From: Luteimonas salinisoli
GTDB lineage: Bacteria; Pseudomonadota; Gammaproteobacteria; Xanthomonadales; Xanthomonadaceae
Assembly (NCBI RefSeq): GCF_013425525.1
Contig: NZ_JACCKA010000086.1
Location: forward strand, 88,878-138,160
DNA: 49,283 bases
Direction: 5' to 3'
Position numbers and translations under genes: made by a program. How positions within the stretch are numbered: the stretch's first letter is position 1; each line of letters starts with the position of its first letter. The notes below the pieces were generated by a model. That model worked only from the letters and a program-made list of their open reading frames with translations. It was not told where the DNA came from and ran no database searches. Below, piece after piece: positions 40,113 to 49,177 of the stretch.

Positions 40113-41631
40113 GCCCGCCGCCGGGGCGCCGGCACCGGAGGCGGCGCTGCCCACCGAGGTCGAGCGCCGCCTGCACCCGCTGTCGTGGCTGTTCGTGCTG
40201 CTGACCCAGCTGCGCCAGTTCCTGGTACCGCTGGTCGCGCTGCTGCTGTTCGGCGGACGCGCCAGCAGCTACCAGATGGTGCCGGCGCTGGTGGCGGTGG
40301 TGGCCATCGCGGCGCTGTCGGTGTGGCGCTATTTCACCTATCGCTACCGCATCGGCAACGACAGCATCTTCGTGCGCAGCGGCCTGTTCGAGCGCAGCCT
40401 GAGGCAGATCCCGTTCTCGCGCATCCACGACGTGGCGGTGCATCAGTCGCTGCTGCACCGCATCTTCGAGGTCGCCGAGGTACGCCTGGAATCGGCCAGC
40501 GGCAACAAGCCCGAGGCGCGGATGCAGGTGCTGCGCCAGGAGGAGGCGCTGGCGCTGGAACGGCTGGTGCGGCGCCGCGGCGAGACCGTCTCCGGCGACG
40601 GCGCGGCGGCGCAGGCGGGGCCCGACGGCGACCTGCTGCTGGCATTGCCGACGCCGGAGGTGGTCCGGCTCGGGCTGGTGTCCAACCGCGGCATGGTGAT
40701 CGTGGCCGGCGCCTTCGCGCTGTCCTGGCAAGTGTTGCCCGACCGCGTGGCCGCCGACGCGTTCACCGGGCTGGGACGCCGGCTGACCGGCTACGCCGAC
40801 AGCATCGGTGCCGACTGGCTGGCGCGCGGCCTGGGTATCGCGGCCCTGGTGGTGCTGGCGCTGGCGCTGGTGCGGCTGCTGTCGGTGGCGCTGGCCCTGG
40901 TGCAGTACCACGGTTTCCGCCTGGAGCAGCACGGCCGCCGCCTGACCGCCGGCCGCGGCCTGCTCACCCGCCGCCGCAACAGCGTGCCGCGCCGGCGCAT
41001 CCAGGCCTGGACCCTGCAGGAGACCCTGCTGCACCGCCTGCTCGGCCGCCGCAGCCTGCGCATCGATACCGCGGTGGTGGAGCAGGGCAACGAGGAGCGC
41101 GGCCTGGCCGAGCTGGCGCCGATCGCCACCCCGCGGGCCTGCGACGCCCTGGTCGGCCACCTGCTGCCGCAGGCGGCGTGGCCGCCCGCAGCCTGGCAGC
41201 CGCTGCACCGGCGCGCCTGGATGCGCCTGGCCCTGGGCGGATGCCTGGTCGCCCTGGTGCTGGTCGCGGCGATCGGCTGGCACTTCGGCGCCTGGGGACT
41301 GCTCGGCCTGCTGTGGATCCCCTGGGCGATCTTCGTCGCCCGCCAGCACGCGCGACGCGCCGGCTACGCGCTCGACGACCAGCTGGTCGCGGTACGCGAA
41401 GGTTGGTGGTCGCGCCACTGGCGCTTCGCCGAGATCGGCAAGCTGCAGGCGCTGCAACTGCGGCAGTCGCCGCTGGACCGCTGGTTCGGCATGGCCTCGC
41501 TGTGGCTGGACAGCGCCGGCACCGGCGCGCTGGCGCCGCCGCTGCGCATGCGCTACCTGCCCGAGGCCGAGGCGCGCGCGCTGTTGGCGCGCATCGGCGG
41601 CGCGGTGGCGCGCAGGAGGCTGCGATGGTGA
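40096..41631 (+). CDS. Bacterial PH-domain membrane protein (YdbT-like)
   Basis: A 511-residue inner-membrane protein with repeating units of paired membrane helices and bPH2 domains. PH-like cores appear as RYRIGNDSIFVRSGLFERSLRQIPFSRIHDVAVHQS (first), YHGFRLEQHGRRLTAGRGLLTRRRNSVPRRRIQAW (second) and GYALDDQLVAVREGWWSRHWRFAEIGKLQALQLRQSPLDRWFG (third). The matched pair with the preceding YdbS-like gene supports a two-protein complex. The biochemical function is unknown. The start lies 17 bases inside the preceding gene. It is the last gene of this operon; galE follows after 58 bases. Confidence 0.9.
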   Translation: MTTSPEPAAGAPAPEAALPTEVERRLHPLSWLFVLLTQLRQFLVPLVALLLFGGRASSYQMVPALVAVVAIAALSVWRYFTYRYRIGNDSIFVRSGLFERSLRQIPFSRIHDVAVHQSLLHRIFEVAEVRLESASGNKPEARMQVLRQEEALALERLVRRRGETVSGDGAAAQAGPDGDLLLALPTPEVVRLGLVSNRGMVIVAGAFALSWQVLPDRVAADAFTGLGRRLTGYADSIGADWLARGLGIAALVVLALALVRLLSVALALVQYHGFRLEQHGRRLTAGRGLLTRRRNSVPRRRIQAWTLQETLLHRLLGRRSLRIDTAVVEQGNEERGLAELAPIATPRACDALVGHLLPQAAWPPAAWQPLHRRAWMRLALGGCLVALVLVAAIGWHFGAWGLLGLLWIPWAIFVARQHARRAGYALDDQLVAVREGWWSRHWRFAEIGKLQALQLRQSPLDRWFGMASLWLDSAGTGALAPPLRMRYLPEAEARALLARIGGAVARRRLRW

Positions 41632-41689
41632 ATCGCCGCGCCTCGTGCCTGCGCCCGGATAGCCCCCCCATCCCGAACCGAGTGACGCC

Positions 41690-42676
41690 ATGAAGGTGCT
41701 GGTGACCGGCGGCGCCGGCTACATCGGCTCGCACATGGTGAAGCTTCTCGCCGCCAGCGGGCTGTCCCCCGAGGTGGTCGACGACCTGAGCGGCGGACGC
41801 CGCGAGGCAGTGGTCGATGCGCCCCTGCACGTCGGCGACGTCGGCGACAGCGCCTTCATCGACGCGGTACTGGCCCGGACCCGCCCCGCAGCGGTGATGC
41901 ACTTCGCCGGCTCCATCCAGGTCGGCGAGTCGATGCGCGAGCCCGCGCGCTACTACCGCAACAACCTGGTCGCCACCCTGGCGCTGCTGGATGCGATGCG
42001 CCGGCACGGGACGACCCGCCTGGTGTTTTCCTCCACCGCGGCGATCTTCGGCAATCCCGTACACGTCCCCATCGGGGAGGATCACCCCAAGGCGCCGATC
42101 AATCCATACGGGCGCAGCAAATGGATGGTCGAACAGGCACTCGCGGACCACGACGCCGCCTACGGGCTGAAATCGGTGTGCCTGCGCTATTTCAACGCCG
42201 CCGGCGCGGACCCGGACGGTGTGCTCGGCGAATGCCACGACCCGGAGACCCATCTGATTCCGCTGGTCCTGCAGGTGGCGTCCGGGCGCCGGCCGCACAT
42301 CGCCATATACGGCGACGACTACCAGACCGCGGACGGCACCTGCGTGCGCGACTACATCCACGTGCAGGACCTGTGCGAGGCGCACCTGCTGGCGCTGCGG
42401 TACCTCGCGGCAGGCAGCGCCAGTACAGGGTTCAACCTCGGCAACGGTCACGGCTTCAGCGTGCGCGAAGTGATCACGGCGGCGCGCCGGGTAACCGGCC
42501 ACCCGATCCCCGAAGTGCTGCAGGCGCGCCGCGCGGGAGACCCGCCGAGCCTCGTGGCGGACGCGCGCCGTGCCCGCCAGACGTTGGGGTGGCAGCCACG
42601 CCACGCCGACCTGGACACCATCATCGGCCACGCCTGGAGCTGGGAACTCCGGCACGCCTGCTGGACTCGCCCATGA
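41690..42676 (+). CDS. galE: UDP-glucose 4-epimerase
   Basis: A 328-residue extended SDR that interconverts UDP-glucose and UDP-galactose in the cytoplasm. The NAD motif is MKVLVTGGAGYIGSHMVKLL. The catalytic residues are in VFSSTAAIFG and the Y-x3-K pair INPYGRSKWMVEQ. Substrate-binding GalE segments are LRYFNAAGADPDGVLGECHDPETHLIPLVLQ and DGTCVRDYIHVQDLCEAHLLAL. Length is slightly below the usual 335-340. It overlaps the following glycosyltransferase by four bases (ATGA), so it probably supplies UDP-galactose for surface polysaccharide synthesis; that link is inference. Confidence 0.95.
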   Translation: MKVLVTGGAGYIGSHMVKLLAASGLSPEVVDDLSGGRREAVVDAPLHVGDVGDSAFIDAVLARTRPAAVMHFAGSIQVGESMREPARYYRNNLVATLALLDAMRRHGTTRLVFSSTAAIFGNPVHVPIGEDHPKAPINPYGRSKWMVEQALADHDAAYGLKSVCLRYFNAAGADPDGVLGECHDPETHLIPLVLQVASGRRPHIAIYGDDYQTADGTCVRDYIHVQDLCEAHLLALRYLAAGSASTGFNLGNGHGFSVREVITAARRVTGHPIPEVLQARRAGDPPSLVADARRARQTLGWQPRHADLDTIIGHAWSWELRHACWTRP

Positions 42677-43785
42677 AGCTCCGGATCCTGCACGTCACCA
42701 CCATCACGGAATGGCGCGGCGGCGATGCCCAGATGTACCAGCTCTACGGGCTGCTCGAGCCGGACCCGGATTTCGAGCAGTGGATCCTGTGTCCGGCCGA
42801 TTCCGTACTGGCGGGGAAGTGCCGCGACGACGCTGCGCGTTGCGTCACCTACGCCAAGACGCGTCTCAAGCTGCTTAATGCGGTGCGGGCCATCGTCTCC
42901 ACCTGCCGGCGCGAGCGCGTCGACGTGATCCACGCCCACGATTCTTCCGCGCTCAACGCCTGCCTCCTCGCGATGCGTCTGCTGCCCCGATGCGTGAAGC
43001 TGGTGCTGAGCCGCAAGCGGAACAATCCCATCGGCGGCAACCCGCTGAGCCGCCGCAAGTACGCCAACCGGCGGATCGCGCGCATCGTCTGCGTATCGGA
43101 CGCGGTGGCGGGGGTCTTCGACGGCGTGGTCGATCCTTCGCGGCTGCTGACCATCCACGATGCCGTGGACGTGGACGCAATCGCCGCGCTCGGGCGACAC
43201 GGCCGAGCGCATCGCGAGTTCGGGTTAGCGCCCGGCACCCGCCTGGTCGGCAATCTCGCCGGGCATACGGCGCAGAAGGATCTGCCCACCTTCCTGCGCA
43301 CCGCGGCGGAGATCCTTCGCCTGAAGCCCGGATCGATGCCGGTGCGCTTCCTCCTGGTGGGCGACGGGCCGCAGCGTGCGCAGCTGGAGGCCCTGGCGGC
43401 CGAACTCGGGATCGCCGACGCGGTGGTCTTCACCGGCCACCGCCGCGACGGCCTGGAGCTGCTGGCCGAGCTGGACGTGCTGCTGATCAGCTCCGTCACC
43501 GAGGGGCTTCCGCTCACGGTGTACGAAGCCTTCGCCGCCGGCGTGCCGGTGGTGGCTACGGATGCCGGAGGCATCCGCGAGGTCGTGCACTCCGGCCGCA
43601 CCGGCTTCGTCGTCCCGACCGGCGACAGCGCGGGGCTGGCGCGCCACGTGCTGGAGATACTCGCAGACGATACGCTCGCGGAGCGCCTGCGTGCGGAAGC
43701 ATTCGCGCTGGTGCGGGCCGGGCACACTCCGCCGGTGTTCCGCGATCGCTACCGCGCGTTCTATCGCGGACTCGCCGGCCCCTGA
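42673..43785 (+). CDS. GT4-family glycosyltransferase
   Basis: A 370-residue GT-B fold enzyme. The N-terminal domain (MKLRILHVTTITEWRGGDAQMYQLYGLL) contains the usual G-G-x-x motif, VIHAHDSSALNACLLAMRLLP and VLSRKRNNPIGG. The C-terminal donor domain has VGNLAGHTAQKDLPTFLRTAAEIL, FLLVGDGPQRAQLEALAAELGIADAVVFTGHRRD, and the E-x7-E motif SVTEGLPLTVYEAFAAGVPVVATDAGGIREVV. The closest style is heteropolysaccharide or LPS-type transferases. The start overlaps the galE stop. Donor and acceptor sugars are unknown. A 94-base gap separates it from the GT9 gene. Confidence 0.93.
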   Translation: MKLRILHVTTITEWRGGDAQMYQLYGLLEPDPDFEQWILCPADSVLAGKCRDDAARCVTYAKTRLKLLNAVRAIVSTCRRERVDVIHAHDSSALNACLLAMRLLPRCVKLVLSRKRNNPIGGNPLSRRKYANRRIARIVCVSDAVAGVFDGVVDPSRLLTIHDAVDVDAIAALGRHGRAHREFGLAPGTRLVGNLAGHTAQKDLPTFLRTAAEILRLKPGSMPVRFLLVGDGPQRAQLEALAAELGIADAVVFTGHRRDGLELLAELDVLLISSVTEGLPLTVYEAFAAGVPVVATDAGGIREVVHSGRTGFVVPTGDSAGLARHVLEILADDTLAERLRAEAFALVRAGHTPPVFRDRYRAFYRGLAGP

Positions 43786-43838
43786 TCTCACTCGCCGCCC
43801 GTCGGCGCACCGCCGACCCGCAACCACGGATCCCCAAG

Positions 43839-43883
43839 ATGTCCCTCGAAGCCCATCCCGTCCAGTCGGAGAGCACCGGATGA
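43839..43883 (+). CDS. Possible 14-residue leader ORF before the GT9 gene
   Basis: ATG at 43839 opens MSLEAHPVQSESTG and its TGA overlaps the GT9 start as ATGA. No strong ribosome site is seen. It could couple translation of the next gene or be chance. Confidence 0.2.
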   Translation: MSLEAHPVQSESTG

Positions 43884-44905
43884 CAGCACCTCCCCTGGTC
43901 GTTCGCTGTGGCGCGATGGGCGACATGGTGATGCTGACCTCGCTGATGCGCCTGGTCGCCGCGCGTCACGGCAGCAAGGTGGACGTGGTCAGCTCCGGCG
44001 GCTGGACCGCCCCGGTGATGGCGCACGAGCCCACCCTCGGCCACCTGCAGCTGGTCACCAGTCGCAAGACGCCCTACCTGCTCTGCCCCAGCCAGTGGGC
44101 GCTGGTGCGCTGGCTGCGCGGCCGCGGACGCGGCCCGGTCTACCTGTGCGACCCCGACCCCGAAATCCGCCGCCTGCTGCTGCGCGGCGGCGTGCGCGAG
44201 GAGGACATGGTCGAGCGGACACCCGACGAGATCGCCACGCCGATGCTGTGGCCGGACCGCTGGATGCTGTTCGGCCAGCGCGATCCCGCCCGCCGCCATG
44301 CCGTGGCCGAAGTGGATCCCGCGCCGTTTCGCCTGCCGCGGCTGGTGGTGCCCGAGGCGTCGCGCGAGGCGCTTGCGCGGTGGCTGGAGAGCGAAGGCCT
44401 GACCGGTCCGCTGGTACTGTTCCAGCCCGGCAACAAGCGCACCCACAAGCGCGGCAAGGTGATGACCGCCGACCACCCCAAACACTGGGCCCCGGAGCAC
44501 TGGGCGGCGGTGGCGCGGGCGGTGCTGGAGGCGCTGCCGGAAGCACACGTGCTGCTTTGCGGCTCTCCTCCCGAGCACGCGGTGCTGGAGGACATCCGGA
44601 GCGCTGCCGACGGCGACCCGAAGGTGCGCAATCTCGCCAACGACCTGCCGATTCCACGGCTGTTCGCGCTGCTGGAGCAGGCGCACAGCATGGTCTCCGT
44701 GGACACCGGGCCTGCACATGCCGCCGCCGCGCTGGGCTGCCCGCTGGTGGTGTTGTTCGGCGCCGCGCCGGCAGCGCTGTGGCGGCCGATCGGCGGCGGC
44801 CCGATCGCCGTGCTCGGCGGCGAGCGGGGCGCGGACAGTCGCGTGTCCGACATCGATCCACGCAGGGTGGTGGAGGAATGGCGGGGGCTCCCGTCCCGCG
44901 CCTGA
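43880..44905 (+). CDS. GT9-family glycosyltransferase (heptosyltransferase-like)
   Basis: A 341-residue GT-B enzyme of the ADP-heptose:LPS heptosyltransferase family. The N-terminal motif is LVVRCGAMGDMVMLTSLMRLVAARHG. The C-terminal donor site is VLFQPGNKRTHKRGK, then LLCGSPPEHAVLEDI, LANDLPIPRLFALLEQAHSMVSVDTGPAHAAAALGCPLVVLFGAA (the D-T-G-P-x-H motif). It probably adds a heptose or other sugar to the LPS core on the cytoplasmic face. The ATG at 43880 overlaps a 14-codon mini-ORF. With galE and the GT4 gene it forms a small surface-sugar cluster. It is convergent with rsmB, with only 14 bases between the stops. Confidence 0.93.
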   Translation: MTAPPLVVRCGAMGDMVMLTSLMRLVAARHGSKVDVVSSGGWTAPVMAHEPTLGHLQLVTSRKTPYLLCPSQWALVRWLRGRGRGPVYLCDPDPEIRRLLLRGGVREEDMVERTPDEIATPMLWPDRWMLFGQRDPARRHAVAEVDPAPFRLPRLVVPEASREALARWLESEGLTGPLVLFQPGNKRTHKRGKVMTADHPKHWAPEHWAAVARAVLEALPEAHVLLCGSPPEHAVLEDIRSAADGDPKVRNLANDLPIPRLFALLEQAHSMVSVDTGPAHAAAALGCPLVVLFGAAPAALWRPIGGGPIAVLGGERGADSRVSDIDPRRVVEEWRGLPSRA

Positions 44906-44919
44906 CCGGGCGCACGGCC

Positions 44920-46221
44920 TCAGCCCGCCGGCAGCCGCCGCAGGCGCGCGAGGAAGAATCCGTCCATGCCCTTCTCGCCGGGCAGGCGCTGGCGGCCAGG
45001 GCCGTCGCGACGGCCGCAGGCCGCGCCGGGATCCTCGGCGCGGGCGTCGGGGGTGCGGGCCAGGAAGGCCTGTACCTGATCGGCGTTCTCCTCGCGCAGG
45101 ATCGAGCAGGTGGCGTAGACCAGCGCGCCACCCGGGGCGAGCACCTGCCACAGTGCGTCCAGCAGCCGCGCCTGTAGCGCGACCAGCGCAGCGAGGTCGC
45201 GCGCGCGCCGGTGCAGCAGCACGTCGGGCTGCCGGCGCACGATGCCGGTGGCCGAGCAGGGGGCGTCCAGCAGCACCGCATCGAAGGGCACGCCGTCCCA
45301 CCAGCGCGCCGGCTCGGCGGCATCGGCCGCCTGCAGCACCGCGGAGACGTCTGGCACCAGCCGCGCCAGGGTCTCGCCGACGCGCTGCAGGCGCGCGGCG
45401 TCGACATCGAGCGCCGTCAGCCGCAGGCTCGACTCGCGCTCGAGCAGGTGCGCGGCCTTGCCGCCCGGCGCGGCGCAGGCATCGAGCACCCGCGCCCCGG
45501 GCGCCGGCGCCAGCACGTCGACGACCCGCTGCGCGGCCGCGTCCTGCACCGACACCGCGCCCTCGGCGAAGCCGGGCAGCGCCGCCACCGGCAACGGCGC
45601 ATCCACGCGCAGGGCGTCGTCGAGCCCTTCGGCGGCGGCCGCCTCGATGCCCGCCTCGCGCAGGCGCGCGGCATAGGCGTGGCGGTCGCCATGGCGGCGG
45701 TTGACGCGCAGCCACAGCGGCGCGGGCGTGGCGCTGGCGGCGAAGATCGCATCGATGTCCTCCGGCCAGTCGGCGCGCAGCCGGGCCTGCAGCCAGTCCG
45801 GCCAGGCTGCGGCGGGATCGCCCGGCGGCAGACCCTCGCGCTGCGCGCGCCGCAGCAGCGCGTTGACCATGCCCGCCTGGTGCGCGCGACCCAGGCTGCG
45901 TGCCGCCTCCACGGTGGCGGCGACGGCGGCGTGCGGCGGCAGCCCCAGTGGATCGAGCTGGGCGAAACCGGCGTGCAGCAACGCGCGCAGGGGGCGGTCG
46001 CGGGCGGCGAGCGGGCGCGCCATCCAGGCGTCCAGCGCGGTGTCGTAGCGCGCGCGCTGGCGCAGCGCGGCAAAGCAGATCGCCTCGACCAGAGCGCGGT
46101 CGCGCAGGTCGGGTAGCGTCGGCAGCGCCGTCGCCAACTCGGTGCGCAGCGAGCGGCCGCGGTGCAGGACCGCGTCGAGGACGCGGGCGGCGACGACTCG
46201 CGCCCCCGCTCCGTCGCTCAT
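44920..46221 (-). CDS. rsmB: 16S rRNA (cytosine-967 C5)-methyltransferase RsmB
   Basis: A 433-residue enzyme that methylates C967 of 16S rRNA with S-adenosylmethionine. The N-terminal NusB-like RNA-binding domain (about 1-135) is visible ([43 protein letters not shown]). The methyltransferase domain has [17 protein letters not shown] (motif I) and both RNA m5C cysteines: [21 protein letters not shown] (motif IV) and [15 protein letters not shown] (motif VI, nucleophile). Its start overlaps the fmt stop by four bases (ATGA), the classic def-fmt-rsmB order. The gene is intact. Confidence 0.97.
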   Translation of the reverse strand: MSDGAGARVVAARVLDAVLHRGRSLRTELATALPTLPDLRDRALVEAICFAALRQRARYDTALDAWMARPLAARDRPLRALLHAGFAQLDPLGLPPHAAVAATVEAARSLGRAHQAGMVNALLRRAQREGLPPGDPAAAWPDWLQARLRADWPEDIDAIFAASATPAPLWLRVNRRHGDRHAYAARLREAGIEAAAAEGLDDALRVDAPLPVAALPGFAEGAVSVQDAAAQRVVDVLAPAPGARVLDACAAPGGKAAHLLERESSLRLTALDVDAARLQRVGETLARLVPDVSAVLQAADAAEPARWWDGVPFDAVLLDAPCSATGIVRRQPDVLLHRRARDLAALVALQARLLDALWQVLAPGGALVYATCSILREENADQVQAFLARTPDARAEDPGAACGRRDGPGRQRLPGEKGMDGFFLARLRRLPAG

Positions 46222-47135
46222 GCGGGCAGGTCGCGGCGGGCGTTGAGGTAGTCGGCGGCGGTGATGGCCTTGCCGCCGGCGCGCTGCAGGGTGCGGATGC
46301 GCAGCGCGCCCTCGCCGCAGGCGACGTCGATGCCGTGCCGACCGGCCGCCAGCACCGTGCCGGGGGCGGCCTGATGATCGAGCGGCACCGCTACCGCGGC
46401 GTGGATCCGCAGCCGCTCACCGGCCACCTCGGCCTCGGCCATGGGCCATGGGTTGAAGGCGCGCACGCGGTTGGCCAGAACCTGCGCCGGCTGCGTCCAG
46501 TCCAGGCGCGCTTCGGCCTTGTCCAGCTTGCGGGCGTAGGTGACGCCCTCCTCCGGCTGAGGCCGCGCGACCGGGCGGATACCGGCGCGCAGCAGGCCCA
46601 GGCCGTCGCCGAGCACCTGCGAGCCGAGCACGGCGAGGCGATCGTGCAGTTCGCCGCCGGTCTCGTGTTCGCCGATGTCGATGCTCTGCGACAGCAGCAC
46701 CGGCCCGGTATCCAGCCCCTTCTCCATCCGCATCAGGCAGACGCCGGTCTCGGTGTCGCCGGCCTCGATCGCGCGCTGCACCGGCGCCGCGCCGCGCCAG
46801 CGCGGCAACAGCGAGGCATGCACGTTCCAGCAGCCTTCTTCGGGGATGTCCAGGATCGACTGCGGCAGCAGCAGCCCGTAGGCCACGACCACCATCAGGT
46901 CCGGGCGCAGCGCGCGCAGCGCCTCGCGCTCGGCGCGCGAGCGCAGGGTCTGCGGCTGGCGCACCTCGAACCCGCGTTCCAGCGCCTCGCGCTTGACCAT
47001 CGACGGCGTCAGCGCGCGGCCGCGGCCGGCTGCCCGGTCGGGCTGGGTGTAGACGGCCACGATCTCGGCCTTGTTCGCCGCCGCGCGCAGCGACGGCACG
47101 GCGAATCCGGGGGTGCCGGCGAAGACGATTCTCAT
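46218..47135 (-). CDS. fmt: Methionyl-tRNA formyltransferase
   Basis: A 305-residue enzyme that formylates initiator Met-tRNA with 10-formyl-tetrahydrofolate. Start [19 protein letters not shown] is canonical. Catalytic and substrate motifs are [44 protein letters not shown] (with N, H and later D residues), and the C-terminal domain contains [16 protein letters not shown] and VRAFNPWP. Full length. It lies between def and rsmB in the usual operon order; a heptamer-repeat inverted pair (47140-47264) separates it from def. Confidence 0.97.
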   Translation of the reverse strand: MRIVFAGTPGFAVPSLRAAANKAEIVAVYTQPDRAAGRGRALTPSMVKREALERGFEVRQPQTLRSRAEREALRALRPDLMVVVAYGLLLPQSILDIPEEGCWNVHASLLPRWRGAAPVQRAIEAGDTETGVCLMRMEKGLDTGPVLLSQSIDIGEHETGGELHDRLAVLGSQVLGDGLGLLRAGIRPVARPQPEEGVTYARKLDKAEARLDWTQPAQVLANRVRAFNPWPMAEAEVAGERLRIHAAVAVPLDHQAAPGTVLAAGRHGIDVACGEGALRIRTLQRAGGKAITAADYLNARRDLPA

Positions 47136-47139
47136 GGTG

Positions 47140-47264
47140 GGGAATCGGGAATCGGGAATCGGGAATCGGGAATGGTAAAGGCTAAAGAACTGGGCGCCCT
47201 ATCCGCGACCGATTGGCAGCCGCGAAGCGCTGTTCCGATTCCCGATTCCCGACTCCCGATTCCC
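47140..47264. repeat. Inverted arrays of a GGGAATC heptamer between def and fmt
   Basis: Nearly five tandem GGGAATC units (47140-47173) face four units of the complementary GATTCCC (47237-47264, one reading GACTCCC). About 63 bases lie between. Transcribed, they could form a stem of about 28 pairs. Similar short-period runs are common between xanthomonad genes; a shorter GTGATTC pair is at 38491-38504. Confidence 0.8.
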
Positions 47265-47272
47265 GGCGCGCC

Positions 47273-47785
47273 TCAGGCGCGCTTCCTCAACTTCGCCAGC
47301 TTCTTCAGCGCCATCTCGCGCTTGAGCGGCGACAGGTGGTCGATGAACAGCTTGCCTTCGAGGTGGTCGACCTCGTGCTGGATGCAGGTCGCCAGCAGGC
47401 CGTCCACGCGCATGGCGAAGGGCTTGCCGTGGCGGTCCAGGGCCTCGACCTCGATGCCGTCGGCACGGGTGACGTCGGCATAGACGCCCGGGATCGACAG
47501 GCAGCCCTCCTGGTGCACCCGCAGCTCCTCCGATCGGGCACGGATCACCGGGTTGACGAACACCAACGGCTGGTCCTTGCCCTCGGTCACGTCGACGATC
47601 ATGAATCGGTCCAGCACGTCGACCTGCGGGGCGGCCAGGCCGATGCCGGGGGCCTCGTACATGGTCTCGAACATGTCGTCGAGGCGGCGCTGGAACGCCG
47701 GATCGGCGATCCGGTCCTGCGCCACGGGCTCGGTCGGCTTGCGCAGGTGCGGGTGGGGATACTCGAGAATCGGCAGCTGGGACAT
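47273..47785 (-). CDS. def: Peptide deformylase
   Basis: A 170-residue metal (Fe2+) peptidase that removes the formyl group from nascent proteins. The three family motifs are present: PGIGLAAPQV (motif 1), QEGCLSIPG (motif 2, with the metal-binding Cys) and IQHEVDHLEGKLFID (motif 3, HExxH). The start MSQLPILEYPHPHLRKP is canonical. A TACAAT -10-like box (47831-47836, minus strand) lies 46 bases upstream. The gene is divergent from the LysM gene and upstream of fmt, with the heptamer arrays in between. Confidence 0.97.
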   Translation of the reverse strand: MSQLPILEYPHPHLRKPTEPVAQDRIADPAFQRRLDDMFETMYEAPGIGLAAPQVDVLDRFMIVDVTEGKDQPLVFVNPVIRARSEELRVHQEGCLSIPGVYADVTRADGIEVEALDRHGKPFAMRVDGLLATCIQHEVDHLEGKLFIDHLSPLKREMALKKLAKLRKRA

Positions 47786-47830
47786 GGCGGGGAAAAGGTG
47801 GCGTGGATCACAACCGTGGGTGCTGGCGTC

Positions 47831-47880
47831 ATTGTAACGCCGGGCGGGCTTGCGTTGGCCCCGCGTTTCTGGGCTATAGT
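47831..47880. promoter_or_regulatory. Divergent promoter region of def and the LysM gene
   Basis: On the minus strand TACAAT (47831-47836) fits a -10 for def. On the plus strand TATAGT (47875-47880) fits a -10 for the LysM gene, 41 bases before its start, with a weak TTGCGT upstream (47850-47855, 19-base spacer). Confidence 0.5.
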
Positions 47881-47920
47881 GCCCGCGCTGCAAGGGGAAA
47901 TCTCCAAGGGGAGCAGGTAG

Positions 47921-49093
47921 ATGGCCGGCATGCTTCAGCGCCTTTCTCGGGGGCTTCGTACGGTTTGCGCCGTATCGTTGCTCACCGTTGCGACTTACGC
48001 CGCTGCCCAGGGGGTACGCGGCGATCATCCCGATACATACGTGGTCCAGCGCGGCGACACCCTGTGGGGCATCGCCGGCAAGTTCCTGGAACGACCATGG
48101 CTGTGGCCGGAAATCTGGCAGGCGAACCCGCAGATCGAGAATCCGCATCTCATCTATCCGGGCGACGTGATCAGCTTGGCCTACCTGGACCGGGTGGCGC
48201 TGCAGCCCGGCCCACGCCAGGACGCCGCGCCGATCGACGCGATCCCGCTGTCGGACATCGAGCCGTTCCTGAAGGACCTGCGCGTGGTCGACGAGTTCGA
48301 GCACCTGCCCTACGTGGTCGGGCTCGAGGAGGATCGGCTGCGCGTCGTCGAGGGGCAGGTGGCCTACGTCCGCGGGATCGGCGCGTCCAGCCCCGGCGAC
48401 CGCTTCGCCGTGGTGCGGCCGACCACCCGCTACCACCATCTGACGCGCAGCGGCCTGTGCTGCGACACCTTCTCCACCCGCGACCTCGATTTCCGCGGCC
48501 GCAGCACCCTGGATACCCGGCAGTACTGGGCGGACGTGGTGATGCCGGACAAGGGCAAGGAAGTGCTGGGCTATGAGCTGGTGCAGGTCAATACCGGCAC
48601 CGTGACCCGCGGCGAGGTCGGCGGCATCCAGGCCAGCACCCTGGTGCTCGACGACCAGGGCCGCGAGGTGCGCGTCGGCGACCGCCTGATCCAGGTCGAT
48701 CCGCAGCCCTACGACCTGCAGTTCTTCCCGCACCCGCCGGCGCAGCAGACCGACTACGGCCGCGCGCGGGTGCTGGCCGTGGCCGACATGATGACCGCCG
48801 GCGGCCCGCGCGACGTGATCGCCATCTCAGTGGGCGCGCGCGAGGGCGTGGACAACGGCACCGTGTTCTCGCTCTGGCGCGAAGGCACCAACACCATCGA
48901 CCGCGTCGAGAAGGGCCCCGACCGCGATGCCGACACGGTGTTCTTCGAGAACAAGGTGCGGCTGCCGGACGAGTTCTCGGGCCACGCCATGGTGTTCCGC
49001 ACCTACGACAAGGTCGCCTACGCCCTGATCATGGACAGCATCAAGCCGACCCGCGTGGGCTATCACCTGAAGCATCCGGACGCGCCCTACTGA
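47921..49093 (+). CDS. LysM-domain envelope protein
   Basis: A 390-residue exported protein. An N-terminal signal peptide ends near ATYAAAQG (about residue 30). The LysM peptidoglycan-binding domain follows (DTYVVQRGDTLWGIAGKFLERPWLWPEIWQANPQIENPHLIYPGDVI, in outline residues 40-88). The remaining 300 residues have no motif that I recognise, but the same gene architecture upstream of dprA is usual in gammaproteobacteria. Probably periplasmic and wall-bound. Start ATG 47921 (MAGMLQRLSRGLRTV) follows a GGGGAGCAGG ribosome site. A -10 TATAGT is visible upstream. A GC hairpin follows the stop. Confidence 0.92.
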   Translation: MAGMLQRLSRGLRTVCAVSLLTVATYAAAQGVRGDHPDTYVVQRGDTLWGIAGKFLERPWLWPEIWQANPQIENPHLIYPGDVISLAYLDRVALQPGPRQDAAPIDAIPLSDIEPFLKDLRVVDEFEHLPYVVGLEEDRLRVVEGQVAYVRGIGASSPGDRFAVVRPTTRYHHLTRSGLCCDTFSTRDLDFRGRSTLDTRQYWADVVMPDKGKEVLGYELVQVNTGTVTRGEVGGIQASTLVLDDQGREVRVGDRLIQVDPQPYDLQFFPHPPAQQTDYGRARVLAVADMMTAGGPRDVIAISVGAREGVDNGTVFSLWREGTNTIDRVEKGPDRDADTVFFENKVRLPDEFSGHAMVFRTYDKVAYALIMDSIKPTRVGYHLKHPDAPY

Positions 49094-49129
49094 GCCATCC
49101 TCGGTTCGGGAAAATCCTACGCTGCAACG

Positions 49130-49153
49130 CGACGGCGCCCTAGGGCGCCGTCG
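49130..49153 (+). terminator. Probable terminator hairpin between the LysM gene and dprA
   Basis: CGACGGCGCCC and GGGCGCCGTCG form a perfect eleven-pair stem around TA, 37 bases after the LysM stop. The tail TCGTGTCC is only weakly T-rich. Confidence 0.55.
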
Positions 49154-49165
49154 TCGTGTCCGGCC

Positions 49166-49171
49166 TAGGCT
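49166..49171 (+). promoter_or_regulatory. TAGGCT -10-like element six bases before the dprA ATG
   Basis: TAGGCT, then six bases, then ATG at 49178: the third example of this arrangement. The six bases include GGAG, which could also act as a short ribosome site. Confidence 0.4.
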
Positions 49172-49177
49172 GGAGCG

